Both the position numbers and the translations under genes were made by a program. DNA of 64,000 nucleotides from Cucumis sativus (taxonomy: Eukaryota > Streptophyta > Magnoliopsida > Cucurbitales > Cucurbitaceae): contig NC_026660.2 of the NCBI RefSeq assembly GCF_000004075.3, positions 22,695,498 through 22,759,497 on the forward strand. The letters are read 5' to 3'. Of the stretch, positions 48,448 to 60,300 are shown piece by piece. The notes under the pieces are model-generated. The model ran no database searches, was not told the DNA's origin, and saw only the letters and a list, made by a program, of their open reading frames with translations. Within the stretch, counting starts at the first letter, position 1; the number at the start of each line of letters is the position of its first letter.

Positions 48448-51109
48448 ATGGCAATTCTACTACATGGTTCTCACCTGGGATTGCTGTTTCTCCTCACATT
48501 CTTTGTTGGACCTCTCCCTTTTCTGGTTGAATCAGCAGTTAAGGAATACCAATTTGATGTAGGGATTCTTCTCTCTTTCATTATGAATATGAGATAGGCA
48601 GATTTCACATCTGCATTATTATAAGTTTATAACTGACATTAATATAAATGTAATGAACTTCTATTTTCCTATGTTTCTTGGGATGATATAGATTCAAGTG
48701 AAGAATGTGAGCAGGCTATGCAACGCCAAACCAATTGTCACGGTAAACGGAATGTTCCCTGGGCCGACGATATATGTTCGAGAAGGTGACCGAGTTCTCA
48801 TAAATGTCACAAACCATGCACAATATAACATGTCTATTCACTGGTGAGAACATATATAGACATTACTAGTGATTTTAATTCGTCTTAGAAATGAGAGTGA
48901 TGTATTTTTTTTGTGAGAATGCAGGCATGGGTTGAAACAACAAAGAAACGGTTGGGCAGATGGACCAGCTTATATTACACAGTGTCCGATTAAGACAGGC
49001 AATAGCTACACTTATGACATTACTGTCACAGGACAACGAGGGACCTTGTGGTGGCATGCCCACATTTTGTGGCTAAGAGCCACAGTTTATGGGGCTTTTG
49101 TTATCATGCCTAAACTAGGAACTCCATTCCCATTTCCTCAACCATATTTGGAGGCTAATATCGTCTTAGGTTCTTCCTTTCCCTCCCTCTTTCTCTTCTT
49201 TTTCTTTTTCGAAAAGGTAGAAGAAAACAAATTAAAATCAGACGTAAAGGGCCTATTTGGTGGCTACTGGCCTTTTGATTCTCTTTTGGAAAATGATGTT
49301 TACTTTTTGAAATCATTTCCCTTTTCTGTAGTATACTATTCAAACCTTTCTTCCCCCATTTTAAAAGTTAAATTTAAACCAAACTTGAAAAGAACAAAAA
49401 CATACTATTGAAAACTAACTTGTTTCTGGTTTTCCAAATTTTGTTTGGACAATAATAATAATGTTCAGAAACCAAGTTACAAATAAAGAACGTAACACAC
49501 ATGCCTTTAATTTTCAATACTCTACTTCTCAGTTCTTGAAGTTGACCCAAAAAGACATATACATTCCTCCCCCCACAAGAAAAGAGAAAAGTTAATAAAT
49601 ACCTTTAACTTTATAAAGAAAAAAAAGTTCTAATAAATTAAATCAAAGATTTTTGTGACAGTTGCTTTTATTTTACTCCTGATATTTGGCATACACAATT
49701 GATGTAACCAGCAAATCTGTAAATTCAGGGGAATGGTGGAACTCAGATGTTGAAACTATTGTTAATCAAGCCAACAAATTGGGACTTCCACCCCAAGCCT
49801 CCGACGCTCACACCATCAACGGCAAACCAGGCCCTCTCTTCCCCTGCTCAGACAAACGTATTTCCATTTTCCCTCTTTACAAGTTCTACTAATACATACA
49901 ATCTTTAAACTCACATTACTAGTTCTTGTACATCAATTACCGTTTAATGTTTAGATACATACGCATTGGAAGTAGAGTCCGGAAAAACATACCTGTTAAG
50001 GATCATCAATGCTGCGCTCAATGACGAGCTCTTCTTCGCCATCGCCGGCCACTCCCTGACCGTCGTGGAGATCGACGCCGTCTACACAAAACCTTTCACA
50101 ACCACCGCCATTCTCATAGCCCCAGGCCAAACCACCAATGTTCTGGTTAAGGCTGATCAAGCCCCTGGCAGGTACTTCATGGCAGCTCGACCCTTCATGG
50201 ACGCACCAATTCCTGTCGACAACAAGACTGTTACTGCCATTCTGCAGTACAAAGGAATTCCTACCACAATCCTTCCTTCTCTGCCAACTCTGCCTCTTCC
50301 CAACGACACCAATTTCGCTCTGTCCTACAACAACAAGCTCAGAAGCTTGAACACTCCTCTGTTCCCAACCAATGTCCCAATTAAAATCGACAGGCATCTG
50401 TTCTACACCATCGGTTTAGGAGCAAACCCATGTGCCAGTTGCTTGAATGGAACGCAACTGACGGCTTCACTAAACAACATTACTTTTGTGATGCCTAAGA
50501 CAGGGCTTTTGCAGGCTCATTACTTCAAAATCCCTGGTGTCTTCACTGCTGACTTTCCTGACCGACCAGCCGTGCCGTTTAACTACACGGGTGTGCCGTT
50601 GACGGCGAATTTGGCGACGACTTTAGGGACGAGGCTGAGTAAGCTGGCGTTTAATTCTACGGTTGAGTTAGTGTTGCAAGACACCAATATGCTGACTGTT
50701 GAATCGCATCCGTTTCATCTCCATGGCTACAATTTCTTCGTGGTCGGTACTGGAATTGGTAACTTCGATCCCAAGAATGATCCTTTGAAGTATAACCTGA
50801 TCGATCCTCCTGAAAGGAATACGGTCGGTGTCCCTACCGGCGGTTGGGCTGCTATCAGATTCAGAGCAGATAATCCAGGTACGACCAATCAACCTTTCTT
50901 TTATTTGACTTTCCATTGTCAAAAACTTTAATTTGCTCATAAAGAATATTGATAACAATATATTAATGATGGGTTTAGGGGTTTGGTTCATGCATTGTCA
51001 CCTGGAGTTACACACAATGTGGGGTTTGAAAATGGCGTTTGTGGTTGAGAATGGAAAATCAGCTGAAGAATCAATTCTGCCGCCGCCGGCGGACCTTCCA
51101 CCATGCTAA
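48448..51109 (+). CDS. LAC: Laccase (secreted multicopper oxidase)
   Basis: Exons are 48448-48558, 48692-48843, 48925-49169, 49729-49857, 49955-50878 and 50979-51109, all GT/AG, giving 563 residues, normal for plant laccases. Laccases oxidise phenolics such as monolignols in the cell wall, reducing O2 to water. A signal peptide ([19 protein letters not shown], cleavage near residue 30) is followed by [17 protein letters not shown]. All four copper motifs are present: HWHG (87-90), WWHAHILW (HAH 132-134), HPFHLHG (464-470) and [12 protein letters not shown] (526-537, leucine as T1 axial ligand). Several N-x-S/T sites suggest glycosylation. The protein ends PPPADLPPC. The stretch coding [10 protein letters not shown] contains a predicted miR397 target. 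I cannot assign a subfamily number. Confidence 0.95.
50004..50024 (+). promoter_or_regulatory. Predicted miR397 target site in laccase coding region
   Basis: The 21 bases lie in the codons for IINAALND in exon 5. Compared with the complement of conserved plant miR397 (recalled from general knowledge), only two positions differ, opposite miRNA positions 9 and 15, and both become G:U pairs. miR397 cleaves many laccase mRNAs at this spot in other plants. Confidence 0.75.
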
Positions 51110-51705
51110 TGCTTTAGATAAATACAACCAGCAACTCCTTCCTTGACGGCTTTATATACTCATTTTTCAATTTCCACTTCATAACAACAAAAAACTGTAT
51201 CTGCAGAAACAATTGATGATTGTGTGAGCAAGATGTATACCAAACTTAACTTCCTTCATTCTTTTCCATTGTGCTTCATCCCTATACATAGAGGGAACCG
51301 AACTTTGAAATTCCACATACATTTTCAAGTAAAATGTTGTTCTTTTTCTGTTTAACTGAAAATGTAGTTTGAGTTCTAAACTTTGAAAGGGAGAAACAAA
51401 TCGAGACTTATTATATACCATAATCTCAATCTAACCAACTAAATAGTAAATACTGCAAATCACTGATGTTCAGTTAAAATATGCATGACCATAGTTCAAA
51501 ATTGGCATAGGCATGAACCTTCGTCGTTCGACCAAATAAACTTAAAATCAGTTTGAGATAAATTCTTTAGTTGTCTGCACTAAATTAAGTAACATTTGTT
51601 GAAATTAAAAACCCTTTATTTGAGATTTAGAGATGATAGGCTTTCTTAATAGATGTCAAGAGAAAAAAGGTTAAAACTTATTAATAAATATGCAAACTTT
51701 GGGTC

Positions 51706-52750
51706 ATTTGGTAAGGTTTTCGTTTGTGATTCTTGATTCTTGTTTCATGTTCCGTCTATTTTTAGAACAAGAAACGTGAATGTGTATAACTATTTTTATT
51801 TTTGTTTTATTCATATTTAATTCTATTAAACATCAAACAAAAACATGTGTTTTTTATTAAACATAAATAAAATAAAATTATCAAACTTAGATAGGAAGAT
51901 TTTCAAGTAATCTTATGGAGAATGAGATGAAGATTGAGATCGGAAGAAAATAGCCAATGAGAAGAAGATAAAAACCCACGTCGAAGAGGAAGATCAAAAC
52001 CTACGGCAAAGAGGAGACAAAAACTCACGGCTAAAACACAAATTTGACAAAAACCCACAAATTCGTTGAAAACCTACGACGAAAAAACAATTCACTCAAA
52101 GAGGAAGAAGAAAACCTAGATCCAGCGAAGAGGAATGTGTCATATAGAGGAAGACGATGAGAGGCGAAGAGGAAGACAACGAAGATGATGAGAGAAAGAA
52201 GAAGAGGATGATTATTTGGGAAACACGGTGGAGATAAGAGGAAGAAAAAAGAAACCACGTGGACACTGTTTATTTGGGGAAGAAAAAGGAAATCACAATA
52301 GGAAAATGAAATAGAAAAGAAAACGAATTGAAAAGAAGAAAAATGAAACCAAAAAAAAGAATGGAGAAAAAAGAAAAGAATATCAACAAAAAAGAATTGA
52401 AAAAAAAAGAAAAGGATACAACAAAAAAAAATCTAGAAAAATGAAACCAATAGAAACCATTGGAAAAAAAAAAGAAACCAATTGAAACAGTTGAAAAAAG
52501 AAAAAGAAAACAATTGAAACAATTGGAAAAAAAAAAGAAACCAATAGAAACAATTGCAAAAAGGAAAAAGGAAACCAATAGAAATAATTGGAAAACCGGA
52601 GAAACTACTTTTTTTTGTCCAATAATTTCTTATAAAATGAAAAACATTTCTACTTTTTTTAGAATGAGAAACAAGGTACGTTACCAAACATTCCGTTTCT
52701 TTAAAAATGAAAACAAAAACAGAAAACAAGAAACGAAAACGTTACCAAAT
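51706..52750. mobile_element. MITE / non-autonomous transposon with purine-rich interior
   Basis: The left tip CATTTGGTAAGGTTTTCGTT (51705 on) matches the reverse complement of the right tip ending GTTACCAAAT (52750). Both continue with TTCTTG and TTTC blocks for about 70-80 bp. The interior is almost entirely A and G on the + strand, including degenerate repeats of AAACCAATAGAAACAATTGG at about 52440-52600. There is no transposase. The tips resemble MITE- or Mutator-like short elements. No clear target-site duplication. Confidence 0.6.
52440..52600. repeat. Degenerate tandem repeat, unit about 35-40 bp
   Basis: Repeated AAACCAAT-(A/T)-GAAAC-AATTGGAAAAAA blocks, about four copies, inside the purine-rich element. 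The reverse strand gives long runs of Phe-rich open frame that are an artefact of this composition. Confidence 0.6.
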
Positions 52751-52871
52751 AGTCATTTAATACCGAACATTTATTCTAAGTCATTTAAAAGAAAGGAGTT
52801 AGATCCTCCCTTGAAAAGTCATTTCAAACAAGCTCTTAATTTAAAGTTTAAACAATAGCTTAGCTTCCTTA

Positions 52872-53119
52872 ACATTTGTATTTACGAGTAACTATTAAAT
52901 TTGTGTTTCAAGTACCTCTACCCAATTGTTGTATTAAAAAACATTAAAATTAAATTACAAAACTTAGATTCTTAAACTTTTCAATATTTTATCTACATTT
53001 GTATTTACGAGTAACTATTAAATTTGTGATTCAAGTACCTCTACCCCAATCGTTATATTAAGAAAACATTAAAATTAAATTACAAAACTTACCTTCTTAA
53101 ATTTTTCAATTTTTTATCT
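52872..53119. repeat. 123-bp tandem duplication
   Basis: Unit 1 is 52872-52994 and unit 2 is 52995-53119. Both start ACATTTGTATTTACGAGTAA and include CAAGTACCTCTACCC and ACATTAAAATTAAATTACAA. They differ at a small number of positions, so the duplication is not very recent. Confidence 0.8.
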
Positions 53120-55059
53120 ACAAGATTCTGCTTAATTTAATTTTTTTTAAAATAGCATATTTATTATATATAAGTTTAAATTTGATTGTTTACTTCCATT
53201 TTTATATCTAATAGACCTTAACTTTAAAACTTAATAAGAGTTCAAAGACTAACTTTTAACTTGTATACAAAATTGAAAAGATCAATTAGAACCAATCTCA
53301 AACTCAATCACTAATTTTAAACTATAAGAAAAGGAGAGAAGAAAAAAAATACTATTTTTTCCAAAGAGAAAAGAAGAAGAAACTAGTGGTTTATGTTTGG
53401 TCCAAGCCCATTAAAAGACTTTAAGGCCCTTAGGGTTTGCCGATTGGAAAGCATGCCTACAGGATAGGGTCCTTAAACTTTTTCAGCCTAAACTATAAGT
53501 ACCACATTTTAAGGTTATTCTCATTCCTTATTTTCCATGAACATCTCACTCAAATAATGTAACTGAGGGCCATGTTAAACATAATTCAGTTTCTAAGACA
53601 TTACTAATCTTGTACATATTCAAATTTTAAGTTGAGTAGAAATTAGATGATATACAAAGTACCAACTTATAAGGCATACGTTCCACTTCCATGAGATTAC
53701 CAATTCAAATTAAGTTTCATCCCCCTATCTCTTCTGCTTAAAAGAAAAATGTAAATACAAATTACTGCCTTATAAAGGTACCTATAAAATGAATTAACAT
53801 ATTATTTTACCATTAATGATTAATTGTTATAATGTCAACTCAACTGAATGGTAATTGATGTTCATTTATTTTTAACATTAGAGGTATGAATCTTTATTCT
53901 ACCATTGTTGTACTGCAAAAAAATGATAGGGTAGTGACAATAATTCCTACAAAATTTATGACCCATCTGACAAAAAAATTGAAAAAGCAGTCTCAAGCGC
54001 TCATTTTCAATCACTTGAAAACTTGACTATCCATTGGATACAATTTGGACCTTAGTTTGGTTTTTTTTAATTAAATTTGTTGGTATTTCAAATTCATTAC
54101 AAGTGGGCACATCAAAGCAAAGCAAGTCCTCTGGCATAAAACTTCCAACTACTAACAAACAAAATGGGGAAAGTTGTGTGTGTTTTGTGTTCTTTTTTCT
54201 TTTTTCTTTTTTCCTTTCCTTCCGCATTAAACAAAAGTCAGACATGAAAAAGATGGGAGTGGGAGCAACAGGGAAAGGGTTAAAAAGACATTAAAAACCT
54301 TTGGGAGATTTGTCATCAAAGTTAATGATGTCAATCTAGACTTTACAATGGACAAAATTATAGCGTGGCAATAGGTTGTCAAAGTTGACAACCAAGTTTT
54401 AAAGTAAGTTGAGTCATTTACAACCTTTTAGTTTATCAAACCATTTCTAAATTCTAACTAAACAAGCACAATTTAAGGTATTGCTTTATGTGGACTTAAC
54501 AACTTCAAGGACCCAGAAAAACATTTTTTTTCTACACACTATAGACCAACTTTTACTATTTTAGTAGAGAAGTACCTCGAATTATTAGATGACATAGTTT
54601 CCTTCGTTAAGTAGTCCATCTACGTGTTTGTGCAATATGAACCTATTAAATAATCAATCCCTATTTAACATTTCAACGTGTCTATTTTGGACTGAGTCTT
54701 TGTAATTTCACAAGTTATATACATACTCAAACCTGTAGATCCCAATACTCATCTCACAATCTATAAATTAACTAAGACCAAATCAAACATCTCCACTTTA
54801 ACAAGATTAATTAAGACTAACTCCTAGTGATACCGGACAGCCAATGACCAAGAGTAAACCAAATAATTCCAAAGAAGTTATAAGGTCAACAGCTTCAAGA
54901 ACTCCAAAAGAGGCCCTGCCGTTTTCTTACACGTTGGCTCGAATAAAACATGGAGGACGTGTGTTCAATCAAACCCAACCTCTACAACTTTTTGAGTATC
55001 ACCCCATTTGATAGAAAAATATTCAAGCTAAAATTTCAAACAATCTGACTAATGGACTG

Positions 55060-55560
55060 TTATCAACAACCAAACGGCCCAAAAGAAAAACCAATGTCAT
55101 CATTCAGACATTTTATCAAACACCTTTGGGGTATTAAAAAAAAAAGGAGTAAACAGAACAAACCATGGTTAAATGAAAAGGTTGGTCTCGATATCAACTG
55201 TTGACTGGTTGAAATCGTGAATAACGATGAAAAATGAAATTTAAAAGAAAAAGAAAAGAAAAATGGGGTTGGGTAGGGAGACCGAAATACCTCGAAAGGA
55301 GAAAATAGAAGTTTCTGTGCGAGGGCATTGTCGGGTGCCCCCAGCATCCATTGATGGGTAATTAGTAAAGTAAAAGACATTGATAATCGCAGCAAAGGGA
55401 AACCCCACTTGTAGTTGGTGGGTTTAATTAATTAAAGAATTGAAAAGAAGGGTAGGGTTTAGTAGCGATTGCGAGCGTGGGCGTGTCTGTGTTAAGAAAC
55501 TAATCAAATGCCTGCGCCGGCACCGCCTACGCTGCTGCTGCTGCATACCTTTTTAAACTC
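55060..55560 (-). promoter_or_regulatory. Possible promoter or 5' leader of an unknown - strand transcript
   Basis: On the - strand this GC-richer block contains CTAAACCCTACCC (telo-box type, about 55454-55466), then C/T-rich leader-like sequence. A short frame starts MDAGGTRQCPRTETSIFSFR, with a possible splice donor CGAG-GTATTT near 55293. No downstream coding exon was recognised. It may be the start of a non-coding RNA, a decayed gene or a transposon fragment. Confidence 0.25.
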
Positions 55561-56514
55561 TGTTCCTTCCCATGTGCTTAACTATAGTATATTAATCTAA
55601 TTAACTAATTAATTAATGACTTCTTAATGTTACAAAATTTAATTATTAATTTAAGTAGAGATGATAGGCTACAGATATCTTAATAGGTCATGATTATGTT
55701 GGCTAATGTAAACAAATATATATATTGTACTATTTAATAGTTGGAAACATAAATAATAATTTTTAATTGACTGATAGTTGGATTGTAATTTATGCTATAT
55801 TTATAATTATTTTAGTTTTTAGTTTTTAGAATTTAAGTTTATTTAACACTCTTAAAATCTAATTTCTTGATTTATTAGTTAGATTTTATTGATGTTTTTT
55901 AAAATTGAATTAAGTTTTGAAAATTTAAAAACGTATTGTTTTATTTAAAAGAATGTATAATATTTTTAAAAATTTAGAGAAAATAAACTTAATTAAAAGA
56001 AGCTTAGAATAAGATGATTATTATCAAATTTTTATTTAAATTTTGATAATATTGATTTAAATTTTGATTCTAAATGGATTCTATTTAAAAGTTAGCTCAA
56101 ATAACATAAATAATATTATGAAAATTGTAAAAAGGAATAGTAAATTTGATAAAAGTATTTAAAATATAATTACATTTTTAAATTATATCTATAATAGACA
56201 TTAATATATATACAACTTTTAATTTATTTTACTATTAAAAGAAAATGTTCCATAAAAGTTCCATTCATTTTTTTTAAAAAAAAATGAGAACATCATAAAT
56301 CAAATTGAATGAAAATTTGATAGTTTGTGTTGTATCATCCATTTGTGAAATTTTCTTTAATCCTTTCATGTAAAAATAAAATTGTAATAGATAAGATAAG
56401 ATTAATTAGATTAAGTTAATTTACTTGTAAATTGATTGAATGTATTTGGGGGAATGACGATGGGTGAGAAAGTGGAAGAAGGAGAGAAGAGTAAAAGGGG
56501 GGGAGGGAGAAAAA

Positions 56515-56850
56515 CGACAAGTCGGCAATGATCGATAAAAAACGGGAACGCAGCATCGACGTAACAAGCCAACAGATTAGGGGAAGAAACAAATGGAAAA
56601 GGAAAGCTGAGGTGGGACCTTCCTACACGTGGCCACTGAATGCCAAAGTGGTGAGGTCAAGTGGGACCACCCAAAGACAAGTAAATGAAGAACCGTTGAT
56701 TTGGCTGACGGTGAGATGAGATGGCATTTTTCTTATTTTTATTCTTTTATCTTTAATATTTGACGTCAATGTTTTTGCCTCCATTAAATACGTGGAAGAA
56801 TCTCCTGTCAGACACATCACCGTCACTCCAACAGGTGCGGACAAGAGGAT
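56515..56850. promoter_or_regulatory. Cluster of G-box and TCP-type motifs
   Basis: GTGGGACC occurs at 56612-56619 and 56661-56668 (the complement GGTCCCAC is the TCP-type core) and CACGTG at 56626-56631, in a GC-richer island within very AT-rich DNA. No gene is visible next to it. Could be a distal regulatory block. Confidence 0.3.
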
Positions 56851-56999
56851 TTCCACTCACACACAACAAATATACACTCACCTTCTTACTTTTTCATTTT
56901 TACTACTTTTTATTTCCACGTATTATCTTTCTATAAATGTAACGTTTTTTTTTTTCTTTTTTAATAAATACCACATACATCCTAAATTTTTTGTTGTAA

Positions 57000-57360
57000 C
57001 AATATAGTTTTTAAACACTGGTATTTAATAATTTAACCATTATATTTTTAAATTTATAATAATTTAGTCTCTAACATTAAAATCAAAATCAAAATTAGAT
57101 GGTAAATTTTATTATTTTATGAGGGAGCAAAGTTATTGTTTTATAAAATTAGTAAATCTCTCATTACTATATCACTTTTGTGCAATAATTTTTTGTTATA
57201 CTTGTACTAATTTTTCGAATATCGTTACAAATTTTAAAGTACAGTGACTAGATTGCTACATAGTACAGATTAAGGACTAAATTGTTGCAATATTTTGAGA
57301 TTAAATCGTTACAAACAAAAGTTTAAAGATTAAATTGTCATTTTTATCAAAGTGTAGGAA
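57000..57360. repeat. Degenerate dispersed AT-rich repeat
   Basis: Contains AGGACTAAATTGTTGCAA, GATTAAATCGTTACAAAC and TTTAAAGATTAAATTGTC, like the phrases at 2160-2540 and 8270-8720. Probably copies of one old repeat family. Confidence 0.4.
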
Positions 57361-60300
57361 GAAAAATGTAAATAAATATTTTTAAAAACTACAAAAATGT
57401 ATCAAAATAAATCAAAATATTTATAAATATAACAAAAGTTGGTTGACTACATTTTGTATCACATAAAATTAATCTAAACAATAGTATACCATATTATTAT
57501 AAATTTATAAATACTACTAGTAGTTTTGCCATTTAAAATAGTTTTCCTTAAAACAATATATACTTGTTTTTCTCCCTAACAATTTAATATACTATATTTA
57601 CAAATGTTTCGAAATAGTATGGTTTATTTTTTATATTTCACATGTTCTTTATCAATTTTTTTTACATACTGTTGTACAATTTTAAAAGAAAAATATCAAT
57701 GAAAATGTTGATTGAACCTGAATGATACACATATAGGGTTGTTCTTTCTTTCAATTAAACAAATTACTGTTTACACTATATATTAAAAGAGGTGGAAAAT
57801 CATATATTTTGTCAAAACTATACAATATATGTAGTTCAATTAATTAAAATATAATTGAAAAGAATGATTAGAGGAATCTCTAAATCCACATGTCAAATTA
57901 AAGGAAGCAATAACTCTATAGTATCAAAATTTTCTTTTCTTTGTTCTTTTTTGTTTTTTTAGTTTCGTACTGACTGTGTCATTTCCTAATTTTATATTTA
58001 TTTATTAAGAAGATGAATGATGACAAGATAATCAGAACTTAAAAAATGATTATACAAAAATGAAAAGACAGTTTTTGTTTTATTTATTGGACTCATATTT
58101 AAGACACATCCATAAACACAGGGTTTAACTAATTAAACTATATATATTTAACAAAGTAAATTGGATAATAGTTTTTGTAGTAATATAACAAAATCATCAA
58201 AAGAGAATGATGGGATAGAAGGAAAAAGAAGAAGAAGAAGAAGAAAACAAACATTTCAAATTAGAAATATTCACAACCACCTTAAATATGGAACAAAATT
58301 CTTGGGTTGGCCCTCCACTTCAACACTGTCTCTCCACATATATTTTTTTCTTTTTAAAAAATAAATTGTTGTTCATAACAAAATTAAGGAAATAATAATT
58401 GAAGAAGAGAATAAGAAAAGAAAAAAACACATAATTAATTGGAACATTCATGGCTGGGACCAAAGGTGCTGGTGGGTTAAAGGGCATAGAGGTTTGAATT
58501 AGCTAATGTGTTGTCGTTTAATTCAAGTCAAGAAGGACGACACGTCGACACCCACCCTTTTATGAAATAATGTCCTTTTATTTCTTTATTTCTTCCTTTA
58601 AATCTATATATTTATATTAATTTATCAAACATTTTTTGTATGGCTTATGGTCAAGTTTTGAAAGCGATAATTCAAAGTAGGTTGAGTTTAATTGTTTGTA
58701 TTTTAGCTCACAAACATCCCCTTCTTATAACCCTTAATTAATAAGCACTTTTCCATTCCATTCTTTTATACTGTAATTAATAATGAAAATGGTCAAATCT
58801 CAAATTTATAAGTCCGGTTCAAAATTATATCATTTCCAATTTATACACTGTATTTAATTTTTGTGGTATGTCTTGTTATAAATTAGTGCTTGTTATAGAA
58901 AGGTGTCAATAATTAAAATATCATTCCAAATTAGGAATTGCTTTAGCTCAATTGGACTTTTGGTCGAAAAATCTACATAACCTTGTCTTTAAAAGTTACG
59001 GTTTTGGTTTTTGAGTTGGTGTATAATTAGATTAATTTGCTTGAAGTTGACATCCACAATAAAATTTGTCGTTAGAATTCGTTACAAATATTTATATATA
59101 TTCATATCAATCAATAATATAGTTTAACACATCATATTTTATGCGAACCTAAGCATTTTAAAATACGTGTGAAAAGTCTCAACGTAAACCATAAAAGTTT
59201 TAAAGCAAGTTGAAAATATAGTATAGACATTATTTTCTTTTAATAATTTGATTTGTATTTGAGTTTAAATTTTTTTTGTTTAACAATATCAATGTGAGTT
59301 GAATCTAGTCGAAAAAATGCGTAATTATTATATTTTAATTTTCTTTTAAAGAAAGTCATACATACAAGGGGAAAACATAGATAGATTAATACAATTAATT
59401 ATTAATGATAAGATGGCGAAGAAGAAAGAGAGAAAAGGATGATAGTTTAAGATTAAAATTGAGGATGGGAAATCAAGTTGGTGATTAATAATGCATATGT
59501 TATGTATATTCCCTAAGATACATATAGTAGAAAGATTAAAGGGGAAAAAGAAAAGAGAAAAAAGAAAAGAAAAGATAGGACAAAAGTGTATAAATTAAAT
59601 AAAAGGGGGATGGGGAAGATGTTTTATGGTTAGGAGGTCTCAATCAAAAAGGGGAAGAATGGTGACAATAATAATGTGGGCTTAGTGTACAACACAATGA
59701 CAACCAAATGGAAAGGAACATAAAAGGGCCAACTCTTAAAACTAAAATAAAGAGAGAAACATTGTAAAGTCATATTCATGTCTACCCCTTCTTACCCTTA
59801 CAAATGTGGACTCCCCATTTCCATTGTCTTTCCATCCCCTTTTAACATTTTTATTTTATATGTAACAATCTAAGTTTAGACAAACATATATGAATGAGTC
59901 GATATTATATCTGAACGAGATAAATTCCAATGATAAAAAATATGATTAAGAAAAAAATTAAAATATATATTAAAAAGGTCTACCTTCTTTTCTAGTGATT
60001 CAATCATAGAACTCTAAAAGTAAAACGTGCTTAGTTTGGAGCAATTATATATGCATGTGAGTGAGAGAACAAAACATATTAAAAAAACTCGTGTTGGTTT
60101 GTAATGACAACTTTTACTCTTAGAAGTATTCAGGGATGTCGTAGTTGGAACACAAGAAAATGTCAAGGGCATCAGGTGTCAAATTGGAATTTTGAATTTT
60201 AAGTCTAGGATATTATAGAAAAAATTAGTTAATGGTAATTGGTATGTATGTCTTTTTTATTTTATAGTATATTTAAATTTGGATACTCTACGTGTACTAA

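Noticed and set aside
49996..50397. 133-codon - strand frame
   Set aside because: Antisense shadow of laccase exon 5.
52031..52729. Phe- and Ser-rich frames on the - strand
   Set aside because: They arise from the purine-rich interior of a transposon-like element and its tandem repeats.
55063..55395. 110-codon - strand frame
   Set aside because: The long frame is not protein-like over most of its length. Only its GC-rich start was kept as a possible transcript start.
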